Positions 1 to 11,330 of a DNA stretch of 64,000 nucleotides are shown here, one piece after another. Below the pieces are notes generated by a model, which made no database searches, was not told where the DNA came from, and worked only from the letters and a program-made list of their open reading frames with translations. The stretch covers positions 2,504,501-2,568,500 of the forward strand of contig CM027377.1 of assembly GCA_015680905.1 (NCBI GenBank), given 5' to 3'. The stretch comes from Coptis chinensis (taxonomy: Eukaryota; Streptophyta; Magnoliopsida; Ranunculales; Ranunculaceae). Each line of letters opens with the position of its first letter. Position 1 is the first letter of the stretch. Position numbers and translations under genes: made by a program.

Positions 1-1627
1 TCTCAATATACATTTCACATGTTTAGACTCCCATTCGTTCTCACTTGCTCCCGTTTTTTGGCTTCCTGACATATTTACTAGTCTCCTGTCTTGGTTATAT
101 GCTTTTCTTTTTACCTGTAATGACAAGGATTTGCCACCTGGGTTACAAGCAAATAGAAGCAGTGCAGTTGGTCAAGGTCATTGCTGTTGGACTCTCAATC
201 CCGGGTCCAATACCCTAGAGCATAATTTAGATTTACACCTGGAATATGTATTCCTTTATGTATTTAGATTTTACTGATATGAAGAACCTTTGCAGTAAAA
301 AAAAAAAATTGAAAACATTCAAACTCGTGCATTCTATATGAAAAGGCACTAGGAGTGAGCAAATATCTTACTTCAGTGACTTTAGATTTCCAGATTCCAG
401 AGAATGAAATATTTGAGAGACAATATCAGTAGAGTCTGATGAGTTGTTTTTTGGGAAGATAAAAAGAAGTAATCCGCTCCTTGTTAGCTTGACCAGTGAG
501 AGAATTTCCTTCTCACCATTTCCTTCCACCAGAGCCGAGGATCCCGAAGTTTCTTTTAAACCTTGACCTGATTTCAGCAAATTACGACAAAGACGCCAGC
601 TTTTGTCAGTATAACAGCAAACTGATCTCATTTCCAAGAGGATTAGAAAGTGTTTAATCTTACAAAACATAATTACCATTATCAGTATTCCCTTGATTTC
701 TACATCATTGGCACATTCATGAGCTGTTTCCTCTAAGATAATTTTTCTTCTCTTTAGGTCCACATTTTTTCCAAATCTTCCACACTGCTAAAACTGTTCT
801 CCTTCAAAGATTGGATGTACTGCGATAAACACAAACTAAATTTAAGTGAAAAATACCAAAAAACAAACTATCTGACCTTAAAATTGAAAATCCTTTCAAC
901 TTGGAAAATAGAGAACAGTCCGAAGTTTTAGTAACAGAAATAACTAGAAAACTAAGTACCAACGTCATATATCGTATTTCGTGTCTAACGTAAAGTACAC
1001 GGTATCTTGGAAATGGGGACACGGCTGTGCCTATACTTTGATAATCCAAATGCATAGGTCCATTGATTGGAAAATATTCCCACATATAGATTGTTAGTCT
1101 AACATTACCAATATCAAAGATAACCATATATGGCTCTGTAATTACATATTGTGCACATTATAAATCCTGTCAAGATATTAATCACATGTCAAGCATTTCT
1201 ATAAAACCATGGTCTGAAATTGTCACTACGCAATTTACAGTGTTAAATAGAACATACTATACTAAGTTACTAACATACATTTTAAAATGAAAATGAGCAA
1301 CTTTTAGATAAAAACCTTTGATAAGACTGAAATGGCTTCTTTTGTGGCACTTTTCTCCCTCTCTAATAAAAACAACATTTCAAAGCAGTTTCAGCTCATG
1401 AAATTGAATATGTAAGAAAAAAACTTCATTGCACTAAAGTGAAAGAAGAACTTACTGATGGGGCAAGTAATGAGGAAGCCGGAATGAGAGTGTTGGAGAA
1501 GAGAAGAAGGTGCGTTGTAATCGAAACGAGGGATGCTAATTACTGCTGAGTGTTGCTCCCAAGGGGTCATCACTTTTTCTTTGGTCAACTTGAGTTCTTT
1601 TTCTTCTTCTTGTTTCTCCTCTGCCAT
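1..1627 (-). CDS. THUMP-domain protein (THUMPD1/Tan1-like), 5' part, runs off left edge
   Basis: Minus-strand gene, partial at the window edge. Exon 1 (1456-1627) starts MAEEKQEEEKE and carries the conserved N-terminal block TPWEQHSAVISIPRFDYNAP, then ends at a GTAAG donor. A second coding stretch, roughly 372-763, has KRRKI, then SLVKLTRSGLLLFIFPKN and QIFHSLESG, the start of the THUMP region, and ends at a GTAAGA donor. A short intron may interrupt this second stretch near 600-690, so its internal boundaries are not fixed. Family knowledge: THUMPD1/Tan1 proteins bind tRNA through the THUMP domain and act as adaptors for N4-acetylcytidine formation in tRNA-Ser and tRNA-Leu. The rest of the THUMP domain lies outside the window. 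The gene is divergent from the polymerase gene, with about 1.4 kb between start codons. Assignment rests on remembered similarity to plant THUMP proteins. Confidence 0.8.
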
Positions 1628-2226
1628 TGTTAACCTCTTTTCTTCTTCTTTCCCTTCTCTGTGTTTTTTAGGGTTTAGGGGTTATCGTTGGGCTTTTTTT
1701 GCAATAGATGAAAGCCCGTCAGAAGTTGGGTTAAAGTGTTGGGCTGGTGCTAAGTCTGTACCCTGCCTAATTGGGCTACTAACATTCATGGCTGGGCTTT
1801 TATTTTTGGGTTATGTAGAAGGGTAAATTTATGATTCGGACATGATAATATCAATGTGTTCTCAATACGCCCAAAATGCAACTCAACAAGATTTTGTCAT
1901 GGACTAGTGGGGGTCATGTCGAAAATTTTTTGAGTTGGCTATAATACTCGGATCAGAACAAAATGAATATGTGGCATTATTAATCATAAACGTCTTCCAG
2001 AATTGTAAGTGAGGTAGAGATCATAGTTCACATGTTTTTTATTCTTCTTTTTTACTTCCCCTCAATGCCCATAATCATTATCATTTACTTTATAGACAAA
2101 TAGCAAATTAGATGGATTCTAGAGTCTAGTTCTCGAATCATTTCTCGTGCAATTTGCGTCATTATGAAGAACCACATCATCACGCCCTAAATACTTCACT
2201 AGTTTGCAATCTATATAACAAATAAG

Positions 2227-2252
2227 GGTGGTGTTGGACATCCAACACCACC
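2227..2252. repeat. 26-bp palindrome, 12-bp perfect arms
   Basis: Arms GGTGGTGTTGGA and TCCAACACCACC are exact reverse complements separated by only two bases (CA). It lies about 600 bp upstream of the THUMP start codon. Function unknown; it could be a cruciform-forming relic of a transposon end or a dyad protein site. Confidence 0.75.
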
Positions 2253-2585
2253 TCTTAACCTTTTGATCTAGTTTATGAGGTGACAAATCCTAGTGTTTAT
2301 GAAGTGTGGGTTGTTTAATAGTGTAGAATAAGAGTGTTGTATCATTCTTGAAATCAACAAATACGACTAGACTTTTAGTGGACTTCAGTTGGACTTTTTT
2401 GTCGGGCTTCTAATGGACTTCGATTGGAGTGTTTGTGTATATGTGCCGTACTCCACGGGCAAATATAGTATCTTACTATATTAGAAAAATGGTGATTTTG
2501 TGTCACAAAGGTAAATTAGTAATTTTGTTTAATAATTTATTATATTTTATCAAAAAATGACCCCAATGATTGACAAATATCTTTA

Positions 2586-2734
2586 GCAACACACAAAATG
2601 AACTGAAAATTGTGAACACAATGACGTGGCACTCCATCGGTAATGCGTGTATTTCTCAAAAAAGTACTGAAAATCAAGGTCTCTCAGCTTGCCATGTCAT
2701 TGTGTTCAGAAATTGTGTTCAAAGTGTGTGTTGC
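2586..2734. repeat. Foldback (MITE-like) element with ~45-bp inverted arms
   Basis: The left arm begins GCAACACACAAAATGAAC and the right arm ends AAAGTGTGTGTTGC. Reverse-complementing the right arm gives a close match over about 45 bp, including the shared block GAACACAATGACRTGGCA. The loop is about 60 bp. No clear target duplication was found. The structure is typical of a non-autonomous DNA transposon; superfamily not assigned. Confidence 0.65.
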
Positions 2735-4692
2735 TGTAGAAGCACTCTAAAATGTTTTTTAATAGTGAGAAATTAATAATGAATAATTTGGGCAACCAAA
2801 ACGGACCGACACCACCACAGTTTCGTGGATATAAATATGTGTCTTTAAATAGTGAGGTGGTTGCTCACTAGCTGTCATGTTTTATGGGGTTTTGAGGTTT
2901 TCCCTTTTTCCACTCTGACAGTCTAGTAGTCTCTTAAACCCTCGCCCCCACCCAAACTCTTTCTTCACTACTTCACTTCACTTTACTTGCCTCAAAATTC
3001 ATCAGCTTTATTTTTAGTTTTGTATGTCGCGCCAAAAGCTCCTCCTTCGTTTCTCAAACAACATGTCCACTCTCTACTCCAACCACGTCGGCTTTTCCCC
3101 ATCTTTACTGCACCACTCTCACAGGTACTCCCGAAACACTTCTCATTACTTCTTGCACAAGTCACCAAAGTTATTATTAACAAAAGTGTGTATTTTTTTG
3201 TATAAATTTGTTTTAATATGAGTTAGTGTTTGGGAATAGCAGGTTGAACTTGAGTAGGTCATACTGTACTTCACTTGAAGTCCCAGAAGACAAGTGTTCT
3301 TGGCTTCAAGAAGCCCAAAATATTAAAAGGTGGAAATTGGCTATAAGAGATAAAGATGGAAGTGGTTATGACACTGAACGAGTTACTGATGCTGAATCAC
3401 CTCGTTTTCAGTTTCGATCCAGTAGTAGTAGTAGTGGAGTACCGCAGTTTTATGTGAACGATAGGGGTAGTGGGACCTTCATGCCTCATTGCTTTAATCA
3501 TGGTTCTATGAATGAGAATAATGGGGTTAAGGTACCCTTGAGACGGGATGCCCAAGTTAACGGAACCAGTGGAAATTTGGAAACGGGTGCTATTACAGTT
3601 CAACCTGAGTCTTATGTTTCAAAACAACCTGTAGTTGCACAGGTAGATTATCGCGAGCGCCTTGCTCGTATGTACAGTGATGTTCTTGTTGTCGACAGTA
3701 TATCTTCAGCTAAGAAAGTTGTTCAGCTACTTACAACAAAGTACAGGGATTTTGTTCATGCATGCGATACAGAGGTTATTTTCCATATCTGTCTATGATT
3801 TTCAGTCGTGGTAAACATGTATATGTGTGGTTCATGATTTCTTGTTTATATTTAGAATTCAGTGGTAGTTTTTTTTTTTTTTGGTTTTTCTTGACCAATG
3901 TCAGTATCTATACAGGTATCTAAGATTGATGTGAAGCAGGAGACTCCTGTTAATCATGGCGAAATAATATGTTTCAGCATCTACTCTGGATCTAAAGCAA
4001 ATTTTGGAATGGGGAAGTTATGTATCTGGGTAGATGTTCTCGATGGTGGCGGTAAGGATCTGCTAATGGAATTTGCTCCATTTTTCGAAGACTCGTCAAT
4101 TAGGAAGGTAAAAGTTTTGACGAGCTTGACCAACACACACAGAAACACAAATGTGTACCTACATAATGTGGTCATGTTATTGGTTGAGATCTTATTCTAT
4201 TTTTCATTGATGAGCATCTTTGGTATTCAGACATTCTACAAAAGAATATGTGGGGGGTCTGAATAAATTTGGAAAGAGATTTAAATTCTCTCTTTTGCTG
4301 TGGAAATGTTGGTATTCAATAATATTGGATTGAAAACGAGGTTTAGATCTCCCTCACTCCGTGTCTTGTTTGGTAGCAACGTAAACACCGATATTGTACT
4401 CCTTGATTGGAATTCATTGAATAATTATATTTCTGATCAGAAAAAAGCAAAGTAAAAGAAATTGGTGGTTCTTGTTTAGTCTGTGCTCTCACTTCTAAGT
4501 GTGCATTAACATGAAATGAGAACAGCTGATCTATTTTGCAGGTTTGGCACAACTATAGCTTTGATAGTCATGTTATAGAAAACTATGGGATTAAAGTTTC
4601 TGGTTTTTATGCCGACACAATGCATATGGCAAGGCTTTGGGATTCTTCAAGACGGGACTCAAGGTGGGTATTCCCTCAAGCACTTTACAAGC

Positions 4693-4844
4693 GACTCAAA
4701 GGTCATGAATGGGACTCCTAAAAGGGACTCAAAGGTCATAAATGAGACTCGTAAAAGAAACTCAAATGTCATTAATGAGGATCCTAAAAGGGACTCAAAT
4801 GTCATGAATGGGGTTTCTACAAGTGACTCAAAAGAACTGATTGG
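4693..4844 (+). repeat. 33-bp coding minisatellite (4 full units plus a partial)
   Basis: Units start at 4693, 4726, 4759 and 4792, with a partial at 4825. Each begins [GA]ACTCAAA and encodes an 11-residue motif like DSKVMNGTPKR. It lies inside polymerase exon 4, between exonuclease motifs II and III, where relatives have a short loop (remembered as about 11 residues). The period is a multiple of three, so expansion keeps the frame. Confidence 0.85.
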
Positions 4845-7200
4845 TAAGATATCCATGAAAACCATCTTTGGGAACAAGAAGTTAAGAAGAGATGGAACTG
4901 AGGGAAAGTTTGTGGCTATTGCTCCAGTGGAAGAACTTCAAAGGGAGCAACGTGTACTATGGATTTGTTATTCCGCTTTGGATTCTGTGAGCACACTACA
5001 GCTTTTTGAGAGCTTGCAAAACAAGCTAAAAAGTATGAGTTGGGCTGTTAATGAGAACAACAAAGGAACCATGTTTGATTTCTATGAAAAGTATTGGAGG
5101 CCATTTGGCGAGCTTTTAGTTAACATGGAAACTGAGGGAATGCTGGTAGATCGAGCATATCTTGCTGAAATACAGAAAGTTGCTAGTATGGAACAAGAAA
5201 CAGCTGGTAATAGATTCCGCAAGTGGGCAGCTAGGTACTGTGCTGATGCTATACATATGAATGTAGGAAGTGATACGCAATTGCGAACGCTCCTTTTTGG
5301 TGGCACAACTAACAGGTATATGGCAAGCGTGCCCATTTTGTTATTATTTTTGTTTTCTTTTGCTGAGTACATTTAAGTGCGTGGATGGTAACTTACTTAT
5401 TTTTTCTTCCCAGATGGATATGTAAATGTTGTTAATCACATAATCCATTAATTGTCTCTTGTTTGCTTTTTACAGCAAGGATCCAAATGAAGTTCTTCCT
5501 GAGGAAAGGGTTTTTAAAGTGCCAAATGTTGACAGAGTGATTGGAGAAGGGAAAAAGATTCCGTCGAAATTCCGGGATATTAGAATAAGCAGTTGTAAAA
5601 ATATTAAAATAGAAAGTGCGATGTTTACACCCACTGGTTGGCCCTCTGTTAGTGGTGATGCTCTGAAGACCCTTGCGGGAAAGGTATCGTCAGAGTATGA
5701 TTGGATAGATGATGTTCATGGATTTGAGTCAGAGATAGATAACAGTGGGATACGTAATGATTTAGAGCGTTCTGCGGATCAAAACGGAAAAAAAGACGTT
5801 TCTTCATATGGAACAGCTTATGAAGCATTTGGAAGTGACAAGGATGGGAAGGAGGCTTGCCACGCCATTGCTGCCTTATGTGATGTCTGCTCTATACACT
5901 CTTTGATATCCAATTTCATTCTTCCCCTGCAGGTGATTTATTTTTACATGATTCTTCCATACATGCATTTAGATTATTTACCCATCCCAGGCTAGAATAC
6001 AACTTCAGTAAAGTGCTCTTCATTAAGGAAATCAATCCACATCTTCTGGTTCAATTGGCAATGCTTTGGCTGATGCGATACTCGTAAAGAAAGTTGTTTC
6101 CTTCATCTGTTTTTTTATAACTCAAGACGCCTGTCTCATATACTCATGCCTACTTGAAGTTTTGCATTTTATGTCTTACACAAATTTTGGTAACTGTAAC
6201 TGGTTTAAAGGTTGAGATTCTTATGCAATTACAGTTGTATCACTTTCCAACAGACTGACCTGTTCTTCTAGTTCGGCTTCTCTCCTGTTTGATAACTTAC
6301 CAATTTAGATAAAGCCCAATGGCTGTTGCAGCAGTTTGCATTTCTTTTTTAGAAAAGCTATTCTTTGCAGTCTATGACACTTGTCTTAAGGCCATAAGTA
6401 CACTGGAAAAACTGTGTTTCATGTAGATGGCAAGAGGGTTATTATTCTAACCATTTGCATGGGTCCTACACAAATTCATGCTAATATTCTTTTGCCACAA
6501 GAACTGAAGCGATTAGTGGGGAAATGCATGTTGGATGTCTATCCAGGATGATTTTTCCGACTGCTACCCCCAAACCCACACACTCACACATGTTTTTGAT
6601 GGTCTGGACTTACATTATATGGGGTAACACATTGTAACTTTAATTCATGGGTGAGTGACAGAACAACCGTATATCAGGGAAGAATGGGCGCATCCATTGT
6701 TCTCTAAATATCAACACTGAGACTGGACGTTTATCGGCAAGGAGGCCAAATTTGCAGGTACGTGCTTGATATCTGTTTCATTATTATGTTATGTGAACAA
6801 AGACTAATTTGAATTGTTGCTAGTTTTGTTATATTTATGGACTCTTATTTCTACTATTGATTTAAAGACATGGTTCACTCTGAACAAACAATAAATTGTT
6901 GACACTGAGGTATCACAAAGTGTGTGCATCCCCAATAATAGACCATCAGTTCTTCTGATGCACATATTGACACTGTCAAGATGTTCCACATGGGACATTT
7001 AAAACTTTGTGCATTAGTATATAACTATATAGGGGTTACTCCACTCACGGGCAATTGGTTTTGAGTTAAATGCTCCAAAGGTTAAGATGGTATGAGAGCA
7101 GGCTAATGAGGCTATTCCAGTTTGTCCCATAGGGCCCATTCATGTCATTCAATAATATTGGTCCGCATGTCATGCTCAACCAACCCCACATGTAAGGGGG

Positions 7201-7390
7201 TGTTTTGAGATGTTTAGTATAGTCCCACACGAGACATTTAAAGTGGTGCATATTAGTATGTACATTCCTATGGCCCCGCTCCACTCATTTGCCAATTGGT
7301 TTTGAGTTGGTTGATCCAAGGTTATTGAGACACGATTCCTTATTTCAATATACCATTTTTCAAAACTAGAAATCAACATGGTATCAAAGC
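7201..7390 (+). mobile_element. Ty1/copia remnant in polymerase intron 6: short LTR plus primer-binding site
   Basis: A probable LTR runs from TGTTTTGAGATG (7201) to AATCAACA (7378), with TG/CA ends. It is followed at 7379-7390 by TGGTATCAAAGC, close to the copia primer-binding site for initiator tRNA-Met (TGGTATCAGAGC). A diverged direct repeat of the LTR interior (GGGACATTTA ... CAATTGGTTTTGAG) lies at about 6986-7095. No retrotransposon coding sequence follows. Confidence 0.6.
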
Positions 7391-7729
7391 TGTCGATCTT
7401 GATAGGCTGAGTGGGTTGCAGTATTAATTAAGAGGTTGTTCAGTAGGTTTAGTGGTAATAAATACTGTTATGCACCTGCACCCCATAAAGTGGTGTGCTA
7501 GACCTATTTAACATCCTGTTCTGCGTACGCTGGTAGCTACTATATCTTCCCTTATAGTTTTTACTTTTTTTTTATCTATCTATGAACTATACTCGTATTT
7601 TTGTTTATTTTTGATTTTTTTTTTGCTCGGTGAAGTGAAATCTCATTAATAAAGGAGAAGTAGGTTGAGAAGGCCTACATTACAAGAGAAAAAGAAATAA
7701 AAAACATTTACAAGAAATGAATCAACATT

Positions 7730-7978
7730 GTTGAGATATATAACTTCTAGTATGTGGTTTAGTCCCACATTGAATAAGGAGAGAACTCATACTCTGACTC
7801 CTACCTACTCAATCCGACCTAGCTACAAAAGACTCAAAGAAACATCCTCTAAACTCTTTGAAGACTTTAGACCACTGAAATAACAAAACTTTTATTGAGA
7901 GAATTATAATCGTATTTTTATTCCTTATGTCCTCTTAAAAAGTTTCTAAAATTTCATTGTTATATATTTCTGATATCA
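7730..7978 (+). mobile_element. Candidate solo LTR abutting exon 7 of the polymerase gene
   Basis: Begins TGTTGAGATATATAAC with the common copia-LTR phrase TTTAGTCCCACATTG, and could end at TCTGATATCA just before the exon 7 acceptor. The TG/CA ends fit an LTR, but no target duplication is visible, so the right boundary is a guess. Confidence 0.35.
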
Positions 7979-10449
7979 GAATCAGCCTGCTTTGGAAAAG
8001 GATAGATACAAGATCCGTCAGGCATTTGTAGCTGCTCCTGGATGCTCTCTCGTTGTTGCTGATTACGGACAGGTTACTGGATACTTAGTTACCAAATTAT
8101 GACATGTGGATCGTGTTAATTTGTTCTGATTTTGTAAGAGATATCTCATTACAGTTGGAGCTTAGAATTCTGGCTCATCTTGCAAACTGCAAGAGCATGA
8201 AGAATGCCTTCAAAGAGGGCGTGATTTCCACTCTAGGACAGCAATGAATATGTACTCATATATAATACGTGAAGCTGTAGAAAAACAAGAAGTTTTGCTT
8301 TGAGTGGCATCCCCGTCCAGTGGGGATAAACCCCTGTTCCTCTATTAAAGGTAAAATGACTGAAAAATTGTTGCACTTGTACATGAGAGCTTCAGTATAC
8401 TTTTGCGATAGGAATTAAGTACCTCCGGATAACCACTAACCAGCATGTTAATGTATGAAGACCAAGTTATTAAGTTGTTCATGTATTACTTAAAGTAGCA
8501 CAGAAGCGAAGTGACATTAACATGGTTACATGTATCGGTTTCTGACACCACTGTTTTACTTTGTGCAGACTGGCTCAACTTAACCCGTACTGATATCCAT
8601 TTTAATATGTGGCTTATTTGTCTCAAAACCAACTTTCTGTTCCAATCCTTGAAAAACCTCAAAAATTACTTGAGTCCATCTGTCCCATATTCTAATGGAG
8701 AGAACATTATACCTTCGCCTTTCTTCTATTCTTTTCATCTCAGTGTACTTAGAAGAGGAATATGATTTTTCTCGGCTCTCCTTGTTTCTCACTTCTTCCT
8801 CTTTGGGGATGAAAATATTTAACCCAAAATCTTATCAGATGTGTTTTTGTGTATCCGCCACGAGTTTTGGAGTGTCCACATGTTGAAGCGTTAATTGTGT
8901 AAAACATTTTTCGTATGGTACTATTTTTAACATTTTGAGAAAGTGCTAACTTCCACAAACAAACAAAAGAAGGCTTTAAAATGGAAACAGTATAGCATAT
9001 TTTGGAACATTATATCGTTATTTGCGTGAACCATATATGCTTTGTTTATAATACGCAAGTTCAGTTTTCTTTTATGTTTCCTGTGATTTTCTCAGGACAC
9101 CTTTGCTTCTGAAAGGAGAAAAGCCAAAATGCTCAACTTTTCCATTGCATATGGTAAGACTCCTGTTGGGCTTGCTCTCGACTGGAAGGTAATGCGATGC
9201 TTATGATGAAGTTATAGGTTTTGTGTGAGTTACAATATATTCAAAGTGGAAAAATTGTTCAAGATATATATGTTCTCTTTATCTTAGGTTTCTGTCAAGG
9301 AGGCAAGGGAAACAGTCGAACTCTGGTACCGAGATAGAAAGGAAGTTTTGAGTTGGCAAGAGGAGCGGAAGCAAGATGCTAATCGTTATGGATGTGTAAA
9401 AACACTATTAGGCCGGACACGCTCCTTTCCTTCGATGAATGGTGCTAGTAATGCTTATAGAGGACATATTGAGCGAGCTGCTATTAATACCCCTGTGCAG
9501 GTCTGACTTCTAATTTCACACAGAAGCTAAAAACATTTCTTTAGAAAAACATAGCTGTGTTTTTTGGTTATTGACATTGCCTGTATTTAATTAACAGGGC
9601 AGTGCTGCCGATGTTGCTATGTGTGCCATGCTTGAAATATCTAGAAATGCCCATTTGAAGGAGCTTGGATGGAGGCTGCTCTTGCAGGTTTCTCTCATAT
9701 GACACTTTTAGTTTTAATTTGCTACCTGTGACTTATTTGGTTTAGCTTTTCATGTGCTCAATTGCAAACATCTACTGTGGCTCTTCACTTTCTATGCACC
9801 CTCGATATCTCTCGTAGCAGTAAACCGTTCTATTTAAAATTTTAAACTCAAAGTTCTATCTTCAAAGTGTTAGACTTGGATAGTAAAGGTTTTTAATGGT
9901 ATCTAAACTCACTGGAAGCTGCACCTTGAAACTGCTTCGGTTTGCAAGATGAAAATGTTGTCTTACCAATTGCATATCCCTATTATCTAATATAAGGATA
10001 CAGTTGATTGGTTCAGTAAATCGTGAGCCTCTGTTCAATTCTAGTTAAATGACGTCTTCTGTTTGTCTTATTTACTTTATTTTCCCTTTCCTTTGACCTT
10101 TTTGCATTTCAACTTACTAAAACTAGAGCATTTGTCTGTGTTAGCACTCGACTAAATTATCTCACTCATTTTTTGTGTCTTACCATGCTTGAGCCGTTCC
10201 TACATTGTCACGAACGTCTTTGTTTCTGATTTTCCTTCCTCTTACTATGCTCATCTCTTCTCTTCTCTGCTTAATTAGTCAAAGTGTTCTTTATTGATTA
10301 ATCTATCTGTAGCTCAATAGATAGGTGACTCGGTATCCTTCTTATAAAATGTATCAAGTACATTAGCATTTATCCGTTAAAAATGAGTGGAGACATGCTT
10401 TTGTTGAAGCAGGTTCATGATGAAGTAATATTGGAAGGTCCAACGGAGT

Positions 10450-11330
10450 CAGCAGAGGTGGCGAAGGTTATAGTTGTTGATTGCATGTCCAAACCTTTTG
10501 TTGGCACCAACATTCTAAGTGTTGATCTGGCTGTAGATGCCAAGTGCGCACAAAATTGGTATGCCGCCAAGTAAACACCAGTTCTGTGATTGTATCACAA
10601 GCTCCAGTTAGATTGAAGTTACAGTCGCAGTGGTGCAGTCTGAGATCCATTTTGTACAGATGTAGCGAAGGCTATAGGTAATTGGGTGTGTATATCCCAG
10701 CCTTTTGAAGGTGCCAACAATCTCGGTGTTAATCTGTCTGTTGATGTCAAGTCTGCACAGAATTGGTACACCGCCAAGTAAACATTGTGCTCTATCACAA
10801 GCTCCACTTTTTGTGGTTCCTTCGGGCCTTTAGTACTTGCAGTGGCAGCGGTGCTGTTTAAGATCTGTTTTGTACAATGGTAGCGAAGGCTACAGTTGTG
10901 CGCATGTCAAAACGTTTGGGGTGGCACAAACATTCTCAATGTTGATCTGGTTGTCAATGGCAAACTTTTCACAGAATTGGTGTGCCACCTAGAACACAGT
11001 ATTTTGCATCACAAGGTTCAATTATGATCAAAATCCTTTTGTTGCTCCTTTGTGCTTTCTTTGGCCCGAAGGAGTTAAAGTGGAAGCTGTGTGGTTTAAG
11101 ATCTACTTTGGACAGAGGTTTAAAAGGCTAGTTGAGCGCATGGTTCGAATACCAATATGTTGATCTGGCTATGGCAACTGTGATATGACCTAGTATTCCA
11201 CCAGTAAAACAGTAAGTTCTGGTACAAGCTCTAACTTGACTGAATGTCTTCCCCTGCTCGTTTGTGGTTTCTTTGGGCCTCAGTGAGTTTCAGTGGTGCA
11301 GTTGAGATCCGTTTTCTTTGGCTGGAATTT
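10450..11330 (+). repeat. Decaying tandem array of the polymerase last exon and 3' UTR (about 4 copies)
   Basis: After the real last exon (stop at 10572-10574) the same order of landmarks recurs: GCGAAGG ... GCACAGAATTGGTRYRCCRCC ... ATCACAAGCTC ... CAGTGGTGCAGT ... GAGATCCRTTTTGTACA. The GCGAAGG landmark falls at 10461, 10665 and 10883, with a decayed version near 11122, giving steps of about 204, 218 and 239 bp. Copy 2 still ends ACCGCCAAGTAA like the real exon. Copies 3 and 4 are progressively degraded, and a partial fifth begins near 11285. None keeps an open frame through the motif C region. Confidence 0.85.

Larger units (their letters stand above)
1628..3023. other. Intergenic region between two divergent genes
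   Basis: Holds the 5' flanks of the THUMP gene (left) and the polymerase gene (right). No convincing coding sequence is visible. It contains a near-perfect palindrome and a foldback element, listed separately. The segment just before 3024 is C/T-rich and probably 5' UTR. Confidence 0.6.
3024..10574 (+). pseudogene. Organellar DNA polymerase I (plant PolI-like), 12 exons, several frame-breaking indels
   Basis: Related to plant POLIA/POLIB, the family-A polymerases that replicate and repair plastid and mitochondrial DNA. Exons: 3024-3124, 3243-3774, 3916-4107, 4542-5315, 5476-5932, 6662-6757, 7980-8072, 8155-8350, 9096-9188, 9288-9500, 9598-9687, 10413-10574, about 1000 codons, near family length; every boundary has GT/AG signals. 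The N-terminus is Ser/His/Arg-rich as in transit peptides. 3'-5' exonuclease motifs: ACDTEV, NYSFDSHV, YSALD. Polymerase motif A is VVADYGQLELRIL across exons 7/8, motif B is RRKAKMLNFSIAYGKT, motif C is HDEVILEG; the C-terminus is AQNWYAAK. Breaks: three small shifts in exon 4 (about 4655-4690) and about four in exon 8 (near 8220, 8300, 8322 and 8333). The other exons are open in phase. Either a recent pseudogene or an intact gene with base-level assembly errors. Identity is near certain; coding status is not. Confidence 0.85.

Noticed and set aside
4693-4844. CRISPR-like direct repeats
   Set aside because: The repeats are contiguous 33-bp coding units without unique spacers, in a plant nuclear gene.
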